Positions 32,911-42,323 of a DNA stretch of 64,000 nucleotides are shown one piece after another (position 1 is the stretch's first letter; each line of letters starts with the position of its first letter). The stretch spans positions 83,905-147,904 of the forward strand of contig JAFEBA010000076.1 of the NCBI GenBank assembly GCA_018266105.1, in the 5' to 3' direction. A program made the translations under genes and the position numbers. The notes beneath the pieces are model-generated. The model did no database searches. It worked only from the letters and a program-made list of their open reading frames with translations, and was not told the DNA's origin. Source of the DNA: a bacterium. GTDB taxonomy: Bacteria > Vulcanimicrobiota > Xenobia > Xenobiales > JADMJV01.

Positions 32911-33327
32911 ATGAAAGCCAAAATTTCTATGCTCGTGCTGATTCTGCTCACCTTCGTGGGCGGATTCTCCATCGGCTCCGCTTCGGTGGAGCCATACCAG
33001 GTCACCATCAATGGCAACCCTTCCAAAGTCAGAGTCGGTCACGACAAGGACTCGCTGATCCTCCCGCTCGCGTTGCCTGTCAGCAACGATCAGGAAGATT
33101 GGACCATTTCTCTGACGCGAGACGAAAAGGCTCACAAGCTGGACGTCAAGATGACCTCGCTCAAGAAGAAGCTGCGCGGTGACACCGACTGCTACTACTG
33201 CACGGGCAGTGGCAACTGCACTCAAGATTACCCGGTCGGTTCTGGCGTGAACTACGCTGGTGCCACCGAGTATATCTGCAGTGGCACCGGCAAATGCGTG
33301 CACTGCAGTGGTACAGGCAAGCTATAG
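32911..33327 (+). CDS. Exported CxxCxGxG protein
   Basis: 138 residues with an N-terminal hydrophobic segment (MLVLILLTFVGGFSIGSASV) that should act as signal or anchor. The C-terminal 40 residues hold CYYCTGSGNC, then CSGTGKCVHCSGTG, the zinc-binding repeats of the DnaJ cysteine-rich domain. The middle is a small beta-rich domain. It overlaps the large CHAT gene by 20 bases, so the two are likely coexpressed. A binding role for unfolded protein outside the cytoplasm is conjecture. Confidence 0.7.
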   Translation: MKAKISMLVLILLTFVGGFSIGSASVEPYQVTINGNPSKVRVGHDKDSLILPLALPVSNDQEDWTISLTRDEKAHKLDVKMTSLKKKLRGDTDCYYCTGSGNCTQDYPVGSGVNYAGATEYICSGTGKCVHCSGTGKL

Positions 33328-36300
33328 ACTGCTGCTCCTGATCTGCTTTGCCTGTCTGACTCTGACAGTCACAGCCGATCCGCTCTGGGATTATCTGCAA
33401 CAGGCGCGGCCGGAACTTGCCCGGCAGCGCCTGCGTTCTTTCACGCCCATCCAACAGGCCGAGCTGGCTTACGCCCGCGGCGAAACCGGCGAAGCCTGGA
33501 GATTGATCCGCGAACTGGAGAAAGTCTATCAGCCGGGCAAACAACCTCCTGAGTTCTTCTGGGTGCGTGGCAACCTGTTGCGCAAAGAGCAATGGGACCT
33601 GGCCGAAAAAAACTTCCGCGGAATATTGGAAATGCGTTGCTCGCAGGAGCAAAGGCTGGGAGCCCTGAGCCTGCTGGCTCAGGGCTCGGCTGAACAACAT
33701 CAAGAGGCGCAAGCCAGGCAGTGGTGGAGCGAGGCCTCAGCTCAGGCCGCCTTGCTCAGCGAAAACGGAGTGCCGGCCCTGATTCGCCTGGACCTGATCC
33801 AGGCCAACCTGCACCTGCTGGCAAACCACCCCGACGAAGCCCGAACCGGGCTTTTGACCGCACGAGCGCTGGCCGTCCGTAGCCAGTTGCCGGCCCTGGC
33901 CTGCTTGATCGACCTGAAGCTGGCCGAGACAGACATGGAACTGGCTGACTGGCAGGCCTTTCCCACTCACTGCCTGCGAGCCCTGGAACAAGCCCGCGCC
34001 TGCCCGGAGCCCTGGTTGGTGGAGAAAATCTGCGCCTTCTGGGTGGAGCAACAACTGGCGCGCCGTTCTGAACCCCGAGCGGTGGGCTTTTGCGCCAACA
34101 GCCTGGAGACAGCCCGCCGGTGGTTCCGGGGCGAGGCCCGCCTGGCGGTAGTGCGCCAACTGGCTCGAGCCTATAGCCTGGGGTTGAATCAGCGCACCAA
34201 AGGTCTGGCTCTGCTGGATGCAGCTTTGCGCCAGAAGCCGGATGCACGACTGCGCGCCCGCATTCTGAGCGAGCGTCTCAATTTAATCGCCCCGTCGGAC
34301 CGCCTGATCCGCCGCCAGGCTCTGTTAGACCTGGACCAGGCGCTGCGGGGCCTGGGCCCTCTGCAGCCAGAGGACCCTATTGCTCTCGGACTGCCCCGCT
34401 ATGGCGGATTGGCTGCTCTGGCAGAAACCTATCTGCCGGATGAACCGGAAACCGCCGCTCGCCTTTTCGCTCAAGCTGAAGCCAGCGCCGACACTGTCTC
34501 GCGAAAGCTGGAAGTGGTCAACTATGAACTGACCCGCTACACCGCCGTCAACGCCATGCCGCTGGCGCGCAAGACCCTGACCCGGCTGCTCTCCATGCTC
34601 AAACAAGCTCCGCTGGATCAGGACACCTCGCGCCTGATCAGACGGCAGATGTTCGCGTTGCGCAGCGAGGCCAGCCAGTTCAAGCGACTGCTTTTGCTCG
34701 ACGACATTCGACCCGCGCCCGAGTCGCCAGCCACCATTGTCCTGACCCAGCTCCTGCACGAGCAGACTCTGCAGTCCCGCCTGGAGCGCAATATCTACGA
34801 TCGCATCCGATTGGCCCAGAATTACCGGGAAGCTTGTGAGGCCTACCAGGCACGAGCCGAGTTATTGCTGGCTCAAGCTCGTTGGGGCGAGGCCATCCTG
34901 GCCCTGGAGCGCGTACAACAGTCTGCGCAGGAAGGCGGTTGGCCTCTACGTCAGGCCCAGGCCCTGCGTATGAGCGCAGACGCCTACTGGACTCTGGGTC
35001 GAAGCAAGCAGGCATTGGACTCGGAGCTGGCAGCCGAGCGTCTGTATGCCTCCAGCCCCAACGCGCGCGACCAGCGCTCCGCTCAGGACTGCCGATTGTT
35101 GCGAGCCTATTTTATGCTGCGCTCCCAGCGTCCCAACGAGGCGCTGCAACTCTGTCGTGAAAATCACGGGCCCTGGTTTTCTTTCCTGGAAGGACGCTGC
35201 TGGCTGGTGCTCAACCAGCCAGCTCAAGCTGAAAAGGCCTTTCTGAACGCGCACTTCGAGGAAGAGTTGGCCGAGGTCGGGCGCCTGGTCTTCCTGGCGC
35301 GCTGTTCTCCTCAGGCCGATTCTTATTATCAACAGGCCTACGACCGGGCTCAGAAAGCCGGCAGTCTGGCCGTACGCGAAGTCTGTCTGGACTGGGGCGC
35401 CTGGCTGCGTGCGCAAAACCAGCCCGAACGGGCCGCCCGCCTGGAAAAGGAGACGGCTGCTCAGATTCTGACCTTGCTGCAAGAGTATCCACCTGAAGTG
35501 CGTGAACGGCTTTACGACGAGCCCCATACCCAACTGCTGCTGAAGGCCGAACGCCCGAGCACGGCCAGCAACCTGACCAGTGAAGAGAACCCGCGCGAAT
35601 CTAGAAGAATTTTCCTGGCCAAACTAAACGATATCCGAGAACGCTATCCCGACCTGGATTCGACTCTGGCCGTGCCCCCCAGCGATCTGGCCGCGCTGCA
35701 AGGCCAGTTGCCCGCCAATCGTGTGCTGGTCCAGTATTTTGCGGCAGACACCGACCTTTACGCCATGCGAGTAGACTCCAAACGCTGTGCGCTGGTGCAG
35801 GTTGCGGTTGAGAAAATCGTGCTTCAGGGCTGGGTGGACGAGATCAGGCAGGCTCTCAGCAAGGGCCGCGATGTGCCCGAGGCAGCCTCTCGACGGCTTT
35901 ATGCAGTTCTGGTGGGCGCGCTGGGCTCAGACCTGGAGGCCAAACAGGTCCAGGTGATCCCCAACGGGTTCTTCTGGTATTTGCCCTGGGACGTGCTCAA
36001 GGATTGGCAGGGTCGCTATCTGGTGGAGAGCCAGGAGTGGAGCTGCGTTTCGCCTGCAGAACTGCTGCGCGGGGGAAAGACCGGGGCGAATCGGGCGCTG
36101 CTAGAACGGGTTGTGGCGCTGGGCGGAACCACCCCTGACCTGCCCGCCACAATTCAAGAAGCCCAACAAGTAGCAGGTCTGTTTCCCCACGGCCTGGCTC
36201 TCATCGGACCCGAAGCCAGGGCCTCTGAATTGCAGCGCCTGGCCCCGCAAGCTCAGGTTTTGCACCTGGCCACCCACAGCGGACTCAGTCCAGAACTCAA

Positions 36301-36676
36301 TCAGACCTACATCCAGCTCAGCGACGGTCGCTTCAGCCTGGAACAGGTCTACGGCCTGCAACTGGAGCCGGGCGCGAGAGTGGTGCTCAGTTCGTGTGAA
36401 AGCGGTTTGGGCCAGGCTGCTCCCGGCCGCGAAGTCTCCAGTCTGGCCAGCGCCTTTCTCTCCAGCGGAGCCTCCAGCGTTGTGGCCACCTTATGGCGAG
36501 TGGACGATCAGGCTTCACTGGCCTTTTTTGCTCGATTCTATCCTCATCTGCGAGAAAGCGGCAGCGTTTCAGTGGCCTTGCGCCAGACGCGTCTGGACTG
36601 CCTGGCCGATCCCCAGTGGAAGAGCCCGAATAATTGGGGAGCATATCAGTTGATCGGCGACCCAGGGTCGCTGTGA
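33308..36676 (+). CDS. Exported TPR-CHAT caspase-like protein
   Basis: About 1122 residues from the GTG at 33308, which gives a plausible signal peptide (SYRLLLLICFACLTLTVTA). Residues 25 to about 770 are helical repeats of TPR character. The C-terminal 300 residues form a CHAT domain with the caspase-like dyad His990 (VLHLATHSG) and Cys1030 (VVLSSCESGLGQ), then SGASSVVATLWRVDD. CHAT proteases are clan CD peptidases that cleave after defined residues. Export of one with a TPR sensor suggests a periplasmic or surface protease; partners are unknown. No ribosome site is obvious, in line with coupling to the upstream gene. Confidence 0.85.
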   Translation: MVQASYRLLLLICFACLTLTVTADPLWDYLQQARPELARQRLRSFTPIQQAELAYARGETGEAWRLIRELEKVYQPGKQPPEFFWVRGNLLRKEQWDLAEKNFRGILEMRCSQEQRLGALSLLAQGSAEQHQEAQARQWWSEASAQAALLSENGVPALIRLDLIQANLHLLANHPDEARTGLLTARALAVRSQLPALACLIDLKLAETDMELADWQAFPTHCLRALEQARACPEPWLVEKICAFWVEQQLARRSEPRAVGFCANSLETARRWFRGEARLAVVRQLARAYSLGLNQRTKGLALLDAALRQKPDARLRARILSERLNLIAPSDRLIRRQALLDLDQALRGLGPLQPEDPIALGLPRYGGLAALAETYLPDEPETAARLFAQAEASADTVSRKLEVVNYELTRYTAVNAMPLARKTLTRLLSMLKQAPLDQDTSRLIRRQMFALRSEASQFKRLLLLDDIRPAPESPATIVLTQLLHEQTLQSRLERNIYDRIRLAQNYREACEAYQARAELLLAQARWGEAILALERVQQSAQEGGWPLRQAQALRMSADAYWTLGRSKQALDSELAAERLYASSPNARDQRSAQDCRLLRAYFMLRSQRPNEALQLCRENHGPWFSFLEGRCWLVLNQPAQAEKAFLNAHFEEELAEVGRLVFLARCSPQADSYYQQAYDRAQKAGSLAVREVCLDWGAWLRAQNQPERAARLEKETAAQILTLLQEYPPEVRERLYDEPHTQLLLKAERPSTASNLTSEENPRESRRIFLAKLNDIRERYPDLDSTLAVPPSDLAALQGQLPANRVLVQYFAADTDLYAMRVDSKRCALVQVAVEKIVLQGWVDEIRQALSKGRDVPEAASRRLYAVLVGALGSDLEAKQVQVIPNGFFWYLPWDVLKDWQGRYLVESQEWSCVSPAELLRGGKTGANRALLERVVALGGTTPDLPATIQEAQQVAGLFPHGLALIGPEARASELQRLAPQAQVLHLATHSGLSPELNQTYIQLSDGRFSLEQVYGLQLEPGARVVLSSCESGLGQAAPGREVSSLASAFLSSGASSVVATLWRVDDQASLAFFARFYPHLRESGSVSVALRQTRLDCLADPQWKSPNNWGAYQLIGDPGSL

Positions 36677-36697
36677 GTCCGGGTCGAACGGTGCTCA

Positions 36698-37027
36698 ATG
36701 AAGTGTCCAAGGGATGACTCGACTCTGCTCACCATCACCAAATCGGGCCTGGAGGTTGAATCCTGCCCGACCTGCTCTGGCCTCTGGTGCGACGCCAACG
36801 AGCTGGCCCGCCTGGCCGGCACAGCAGACGACCTGCCCCCGACTGAAAACCTCAGACTGGATGGCCTGAAGGCCACCTGCCCCGTTTGCGAGGTGGGAAT
36901 GAACCGCCGCTACTACAGCCAGGCCCGCCATCTGCTGGTCGACCGCTGCCCACAATGCCGTGGCATCTGGCTGGACGAACACGAACTGGCGGACATTGTG
37001 AAACACGCCCACGACCTGGGAGGCTAA
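36698..37027 (+). CDS. Double zf-TFIIB zinc-ribbon protein
   Basis: 109 residues made of two zinc ribbons of the TFIIB-like type: CPRDDSTL then CPTCSGLWCDANELARL, and CPVCEVGM then CPQCRGIWLDEHELADI. Small bacterial proteins with this pattern are of unknown function and often stand near stress genes. It starts 21 bases after the CHAT gene. Confidence 0.85.
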   Translation: MKCPRDDSTLLTITKSGLEVESCPTCSGLWCDANELARLAGTADDLPPTENLRLDGLKATCPVCEVGMNRRYYSQARHLLVDRCPQCRGIWLDEHELADIVKHAHDLGG

Positions 37028-37084
37028 AGCTTTCGGGTAAGGAACTCGGCCTCACAGTCTTTCACAATAAATCCGGAGGCAACC

Positions 37085-38578
37085 ATGTCCGCAACTCTTG
37101 AATCAAACCTGGCTGAGGTTTCCAAACTCAAAATCGAAGGCCGCGCCTATATTGACGGCGCCTACGTAGAAGCCAAATCAGGCCAGACCTTTGCCTGCAT
37201 TTCCCCCACCAACGGTCAGAGTGTAGCCCAGGTGGCCTCGTGCGATGAGCACGACGTGGATGCGGCCGTGCGCGCGGCCCGCCGCAGCTTCAACGAGGGA
37301 ACCTGGGCCAATATGGCCCCCCGCGACCGCAAGAAAGTGCTGGTCAAACTGGCCGAACTGGTGCGCACCCACACCGAAGAACTGGCCATGCTGGAAACTC
37401 TGGACATGGGCAAACCTCTCAACGACAGCCGCAATATCGACATGCCGGCAGTGGCCAATTGCTTCGCCTGGTTTGGCGAGGTGATCGACAAGCTCTACGA
37501 CGAGATGGCCCCGGTGGGCCCGGCCAATATCGCCATGATCAATCGCGAACCGGTGGGCGTGGTGGGCGCGGTGGTGCCCTGGAACTTCCCGCTGCTGATG
37601 GCCTCATGGAAACTGGCTCCGGCCCTGGCGGCGGGCAACTCGGTGGTGCTCAAACCAGCCGAACAGTCCCCACTGACCGCCCTGCGCCTGGCCGAACTGG
37701 CCACTGAAGCGGGCCTGCCCAAAGGCGTGCTCAACGTGGTTCCGGGCTTTGGCGAGAAGGCGGGCAAGGCCATTGGCCTGCATCCCGACATCGACTGCGT
37801 AGGATTCACCGGCAGCACCGAAGTCGGCAAGCTGTTCATGCAGTATTCTGGCCAGTCTAACCTGAAGCGAGTCTGGCTGGAGTGCGGTGGCAAGACCCCG
37901 GTCATCGTGCTGGGCGACTGCCACAATCTGGATGCCGCGGCCAAATCAGCCGCCTTCGGCATCTTCTTCAACCAGGGTGAGGTGTGCAACGCCGGCAGCC
38001 GCCTGTTGCTACACAGCAGCATCAAAGAGCCCTTCTTGGAAAAGCTGCTGGGCTGGGCCAAGAAACTGCAGCCAGGCGACCCCTTCGATCCCAAATGCCG
38101 CATGGGCGCGATCGTGGACGAGAATCAGATGAAGCGAGTGTTGGGCTACATCGACAAGGGCCAGCAGGGCGGAGCCCGGTTGATTCAGGGCGGTCAGCAG
38201 GTGCGCAAAGAGAGCGGCGGTTTCTATGTGGAGCCCACTGTCTTTGACAATGTCAAGAACGACATGGTGATCGCCCAAGAAGAGATCTTCGGACCGGTGC
38301 TCTCGGTGCTGACCTTCGAAGAACTGGACGAAGCCGTGCGCATTGCAAATGACACCCACTACGGGTTGGCAGCGGCCGTCTGGACCAAGGATATCAATGT
38401 GGCCCACAAGACGTCGCGGGCTTTGCGGGCCGGCGTGGTCTGGGTCAACTGCTTCGATGAAGGCGACATGTCCACGCCCTTCGGCGGTTACAAACAATCC
38501 GGATCGGGTCGAGACAAGTCCATCCACGCCCTGGACAAGTATGTCGACCTGAAGATGACCTGGGTCAAGCTCTACTGA
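37085..38578 (+). CDS. NAD(P)-dependent aldehyde dehydrogenase
   Basis: 497 residues, a complete aldehyde dehydrogenase: PWNFPLLMASWKLAPALAAGN in the cofactor site, catalytic glutamate in LECGGKTP (near residue 266) and nucleophile in NQGEVCNAGSR (near Cys301). The sequence is close to the betaine-aldehyde and gamma-glutamylaminobutyraldehyde (PuuC-like) group; the substrate is not determined. CCGGAGGCAACC precedes the ATG. It is coupled to the next gene by TGATG. Confidence 0.93.
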   Translation: MSATLESNLAEVSKLKIEGRAYIDGAYVEAKSGQTFACISPTNGQSVAQVASCDEHDVDAAVRAARRSFNEGTWANMAPRDRKKVLVKLAELVRTHTEELAMLETLDMGKPLNDSRNIDMPAVANCFAWFGEVIDKLYDEMAPVGPANIAMINREPVGVVGAVVPWNFPLLMASWKLAPALAAGNSVVLKPAEQSPLTALRLAELATEAGLPKGVLNVVPGFGEKAGKAIGLHPDIDCVGFTGSTEVGKLFMQYSGQSNLKRVWLECGGKTPVIVLGDCHNLDAAAKSAAFGIFFNQGEVCNAGSRLLLHSSIKEPFLEKLLGWAKKLQPGDPFDPKCRMGAIVDENQMKRVLGYIDKGQQGGARLIQGGQQVRKESGGFYVEPTVFDNVKNDMVIAQEEIFGPVLSVLTFEELDEAVRIANDTHYGLAAAVWTKDINVAHKTSRALRAGVVWVNCFDEGDMSTPFGGYKQSGSGRDKSIHALDKYVDLKMTWVKLY

Positions 38579-39708
38579 TGTTGAACTGGCGGCCTCTGGC
38601 CCTTTGCTTGTTGCTGTTCGGCGGGGTTTCCGCCCAGAAGGACAGGATTCAGGAACTGGGCCGGCAGGCCGCTCAGATGCGCAATCTGAGCTACACCCCC
38701 GTCAAAGCTCAGGCCGTTTCGCAGAAAGAATGCGTGGCCTATCTGATGCGCCTGCTGGATGAGGAAATGCAGCCGGCCCAGACCAACCGGCGAGAGGGAT
38801 TCCTCAAGCTGCTTGGCCTGATGCCAGAATCAGCCTCGCTCAAAAAGACCTATGCCGAGCTGTACGGTGAGCAAGTTCGCGGTCTCTACGACCCCAAGCA
38901 AAAACGTTATCTGGTCGTGACCAGCTCGGGGGGAGCGTCTGATCCAATGGCGGCGGCCATGGGTTTGAACATGGACGACATTCTGACCGTGCATGAACTG
39001 GGCCACGCCATTCAGGATCAGCATTTCCAGTTGGGCTCTCTGACCCGTCAGGTGGCCAACAATTTCGATCAGGAGCTGGCGGCCAGCTCTCTCTTTGAGG
39101 GAGATGCCAGCGTGTTGATGTTCGCCTTCGCTTTGAAGGCAGCCGGCCTGGATCAGGCGGGGGTGGACATGAACGCGCTGGGGGGAATGGACAGCGAACA
39201 GATGATGATGGGCCAGACTCCGGCCGTAGCCAGAGCTCCGCGCTTCTTTCGCGAGGTGCTGGGCTTCCCGTACGGTCAGGGCATGAAGTTCGTCAGCTAT
39301 CTAAAACGAGGCAAAGACTGGGCCCCCGTCGACCGCGCCTTTGCCAACCTGCCTGAGTCATCCGAGCAGATCATTCATCCAGAGAAATACCTGCGCGACC
39401 ATCCCAAACCGGTGCAACTGGAGGCGACTCGGCTGGGAACCAGCCTGGGGCAGGACACCGCTGGCGAATTCACGATTCGCTGCTGGGCTCGTGAAAATGG
39501 TTTTGGCGACGAGGCCGCGGCCGGCTGGGGCGGGGATCGCTATGAGATCTTTCGCACCTCCAGCGGTCTGGCCGGACTTTGGGTGAGCAGTTGGGATAGC
39601 GACCGCGACGCCCAAGAATTTGAGAAGCTGGCCAAGAAAGCCACGGCCCGGCGTCCCTCGAATCAAGTGGAACGCAGCGGGCGCGAGGTGACCGTCCGCT
39701 TTCTTTAA
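38578..39708 (+). CDS. Exported zinc metallopeptidase-like protein
   Basis: A 376-residue exported protein with signal peptide LALCLLLFGGVSAQ. The HExxH motif is HELGHAIQDQHFQLG (His139, Glu140, His143), and a downstream SSLFEGDAS supplies a likely third ligand glutamate. Proteins of this HELGHAxQDQ type are common in soil diderms but poorly characterised. ATG shares a base with the previous stop (TGATG). No propeptide is clear. Confidence 0.8.
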   Translation: MLNWRPLALCLLLFGGVSAQKDRIQELGRQAAQMRNLSYTPVKAQAVSQKECVAYLMRLLDEEMQPAQTNRREGFLKLLGLMPESASLKKTYAELYGEQVRGLYDPKQKRYLVVTSSGGASDPMAAAMGLNMDDILTVHELGHAIQDQHFQLGSLTRQVANNFDQELAASSLFEGDASVLMFAFALKAAGLDQAGVDMNALGGMDSEQMMMGQTPAVARAPRFFREVLGFPYGQGMKFVSYLKRGKDWAPVDRAFANLPESSEQIIHPEKYLRDHPKPVQLEATRLGTSLGQDTAGEFTIRCWARENGFGDEAAAGWGGDRYEIFRTSSGLAGLWVSSWDSDRDAQEFEKLAKKATARRPSNQVERSGREVTVRFL

Positions 39709-39719
39709 TCCGCCCACTC

Positions 39720-40361
39720 TCAGCCCGGGCTCACCGGCCTTAACTTGAACAGGACCGTGAAGGTGTGAACCACCTCCTTCAGGTGGCGCACCTCCACCCC
39801 CAGGTCCGCATTGTGGCTGCGGCGCTTCAGGCTGGTATAATCCAGATCCAAAGCGACCGGTCCCTGCTCCGAATCGGTGACCGTCTCGGTGACTGAGTGA
39901 ACGCCATCCAGCTCCTGCTCGAGCGCGCCGGCCATGCGGCGGGCGCGCGCCAAAGCTCGGGCCAAGGCGGCTTCAGCGCGCATCAGGTCGGCCTCTTCAT
40001 TGCGAGGATACCCCCAGCGCATTGATTCCAGCACCACATTCTTGGAAGCGGTGACGGTGCCGAGCAGGGCGTCCAGATTGTCCACCGCACGACAACGAGC
40101 TTTCAGCGAGTAGCGGGCCGAAGAGGACTTGCCCAGCATTCCTGAGGAGACCTCGGCTCGCACATTGAGCAACTCGATGTCGTCCTCGGCAACGCCAGCC
40201 GTAATCAGATCGGCCACCAGTTTGCTCACTTCCCGGGCCTGAGTCAAGGCCGCCTTGCCGCTGACCCAGGATGAGCCGTGAACGACAAAAAGGAGGTCGA
40301 CCCTGTCAGCTTCGAGCTCAACTCGATCGACCACCACCACCTGCAATGTATCGGGATGCAT
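39720..40361 (-). CDS. SIMPL (DUF541)-domain protein
   Basis: 213 residues from the ATG at 40361, with a SIMPL domain: LLFVVHGSSWVSGKAALTQA, VAEDDIELLNVRAEVSSG, and a C-terminal ARRMAGALEQELDGVHSV with VRHLKEVVHTFTVLFKLR. Proteins of this fold form oligomers and are usually periplasmic; here no signal peptide is visible, so the longer frame back to 40445 was considered but adds no signal. It is convergent with the preceding peptidase by 11 bases. Confidence 0.75.
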   Translation of the reverse strand: MHPDTLQVVVVDRVELEADRVDLLFVVHGSSWVSGKAALTQAREVSKLVADLITAGVAEDDIELLNVRAEVSSGMLGKSSSARYSLKARCRAVDNLDALLGTVTASKNVVLESMRWGYPRNEEADLMRAEAALARALARARRMAGALEQELDGVHSVTETVTDSEQGPVALDLDYTSLKRRSHNADLGVEVRHLKEVVHTFTVLFKLRPVSPG

Positions 40362-40417
40362 TCGCTCTCTTTCGAGAGCCGTGAAGGCCCGGCCTGGGCA
40401 GCAGGGAAGTTCTTTCC

Positions 40418-41521
40418 ATGGACGAGAGTTCGGGACGCTTCCCAATAGACCTCAAAGCGGCTGTGCGCAAGTTGGGACGCTTTCTCTTGCCAGCCGCTGA
40501 AGATGCGTTTCTCAAGCTGGTTCAGTTCGGTGTTTCTCACAAGGCCGAATCGATGGTCATCAACTCCACTCCGTCCGGCTTTCTGGTGCACTACCTGGGA
40601 ATGTCCGAAGACAGGCCAGCCAGCCAGATGCTGGCACAACTGCAGGAGGTTCTAACCGGCGAGTTGCAAGATCGTCGCCTACCGCTCCTTATGGCCGTGA
40701 ACTATTTCATTCACCATGGCGCCGAGGTGGCCCTGACGGTGATCCAGGGGGGCAAGGTGGTGGATAGCGCCAGCAGCGCCGATTTTCCCTCGCAGATCGC
40801 CAAGTTCCCCCCCGACGCGCGCTGCCCCGAAGCCCTCAGCCTGGAGATCTACGCCCGCACCTTTATTGAGCTGGATGCTCACGCGATGAAACAGCGTCTG
40901 GCCTACTGCGATATGCCCGTGAGCTGGAAAGGCAAACAGCTCAACGGCGATCGGGAGGCGGCCGGTTGCTGGAATGCCTACGGCCAGACCCTGCGGCACG
41001 AGTACAAGAGTGACGGCCAGCGCCGCTCTTTGGAAATCAACGTTGAAGTCAAACAACTGAGTGAGAGTGAACGCCAGGGATTTACTGAAGTCATCCCGGT
41101 GCAGTGGGGTGTGAGCCTGGACCCCACGCCGTTCAGCGCCGGCTCGTCGGGCATTCGGCTGATTGTGCCCGCCAATGGGGTCGAAACTCAGCTGGGCGCT
41201 TTCAAAATGAAACCCTGCAACGCCTGGAGCGAGCGCGAAGGAGCGGTGGTGGCGGCGGCCAAATCCGTCAGCCAGGCGGTCTACGGTAAAGGGCGCGGCC
41301 CAAGCGGCCCACGCTTCAAGCGGAGACTCAGCCTGGCCCAGGTGTCTTCGGTCAAATTTTTCGTATTGATGCTGGTCTTTGACGGTCTGGTGGCCTACCC
41401 CAAACAGGCCCACCTGCCGGCCCAAATGCTGCACGTAGCCGCCCAGCTGCAGCCTTATTTGCCATACCTGATCGCCGCCCAGATCCTCTGGATCATGTGG
41501 CAACTTCTGATCGCAGGCTAA
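40418..41521 (+). CDS. Membrane-anchored protein of unknown family (paralogue 1)
   Basis: 367 residues with AGGGAAG 8 bases before the ATG. The N-terminal part begins GRFPIDLKAAVRKLGRFLLP then AFLKLVQFGVSHKAE, a pattern shared with the protein at 43770-44891 (FSLDPRKALEKFARFQL then CLKLVQAAVAASA). Two hydrophobic segments lie near the C terminus (VKFFVLMLVFDGLV, LPYLIAAQILWIMWQLLIAG). No catalytic motif is evident. The paired proteins may form one system; function unknown. Confidence 0.65.
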   Translation: MDESSGRFPIDLKAAVRKLGRFLLPAAEDAFLKLVQFGVSHKAESMVINSTPSGFLVHYLGMSEDRPASQMLAQLQEVLTGELQDRRLPLLMAVNYFIHHGAEVALTVIQGGKVVDSASSADFPSQIAKFPPDARCPEALSLEIYARTFIELDAHAMKQRLAYCDMPVSWKGKQLNGDREAAGCWNAYGQTLRHEYKSDGQRRSLEINVEVKQLSESERQGFTEVIPVQWGVSLDPTPFSAGSSGIRLIVPANGVETQLGAFKMKPCNAWSEREGAVVAAAKSVSQAVYGKGRGPSGPRFKRRLSLAQVSSVKFFVLMLVFDGLVAYPKQAHLPAQMLHVAAQLQPYLPYLIAAQILWIMWQLLIAG

Positions 41522-41570
41522 GTTCGGCTCGAAACCAGGACCTCTTGGCATTCAGCGACTTTTGGCGTCA

Positions 41571-41601
41571 TTGAACCCTTTGGTCGAAGCAAAGGGCTCA
41601 A
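41571..41601. terminator. Hairpin between convergent genes
   Basis: CCCTTTG (41576-41582) pairs with CAAAGGG (41590-41596) around a 7-base loop, extended by TTGA and TCAA after a mismatch. It sits between the convergent ends at 41521 and 41614. No T-run follows on either strand, so it is a probable but not typical terminator. A similar stem is found at 51334-51355. Confidence 0.4.
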
Positions 41602-41613
41602 TATCAACAGCTC

Positions 41614-42222
41614 CTAGCCTGAAGAGTGAAGACTGGGTCCTTTGGGTTCGCGCTGAATCAATTCAGCTTCCAGGGCCAGCATCTCTTGCCAGCGAGCCTC
41701 AACCTTCCCGCTCTTCTTGTCCAATTGGCGAGCCAGCTTCAGGAAGACCAGGTAATGGTTGTGCTCCGAGCCCCACAGTGCCTTGTAAAGCTTGTTGAGA
41801 ACCGGGTCAGGACAAAGACGACCTAAAATCTCAAAACGCTCGCAGGACCGCAATTCGATCAAGGCCGAGACCAGCAGTCTATCGACCAGTTCATCCTGGC
41901 CCGAGCCCAACCTGATCAGCTCTCTCAATCCAGATGCGTAGGTGCTCTTATGAGTGCGACTCAACTGCCGCCCTCGCTGGGCCAGCAGCTTGCTGACCTT
42001 GAAGAGATGATCGGTTTCGTCTCGGGCGATGGAGGCCAGCGTGGTGACCCAGCCGATGGGTGGCGCCGGTTGCGGCCAGCGGTTGAGCAAATCCATGGCA
42101 TTCGTGGCGGCCTTGCGCTCCAAATGGGCATGGTCGTCAAGCAGTTGGCAAACGTCCTGCATAGCGCTCTCGGCCCAAGTATCAGGGGTGTGCCAGTGTA
42201 ATGGCAGGGATTCGGTGCTCAT
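41614..42222 (-). CDS. miaE: MiaE-like tRNA hydroxylase
   Basis: MiaE hydroxylates the ms2i6A base at tRNA position 37. The 202-residue sequence is a ferritin-like four-helix protein with diiron ligands spread over DDHAHLERKAATNAMDLL, IARDETDHLFKVSKLLAQRG and LIELRSCERFEILGRL, then GSEHNHYLVFLKLA. The spacing fits MiaE. ATG 42222 is the likely start; a TTG further upstream at 42261 would add 13 residues. It is divergent from an exported protein. Confidence 0.85.
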   Translation of the reverse strand: MSTESLPLHWHTPDTWAESAMQDVCQLLDDHAHLERKAATNAMDLLNRWPQPAPPIGWVTTLASIARDETDHLFKVSKLLAQRGRQLSRTHKSTYASGLRELIRLGSGQDELVDRLLVSALIELRSCERFEILGRLCPDPVLNKLYKALWGSEHNHYLVFLKLARQLDKKSGKVEARWQEMLALEAELIQREPKGPSLHSSG

Positions 42223-42323
42223 GATCTCGTCACTTGTGCGTACACGGTCCTGCTCCTGCAACCTTGCTCCCGCCCCGATTGTGTGCTTTCATAATGAAAT
42301 CTCGTACTGTGAGGTGTATCTCC

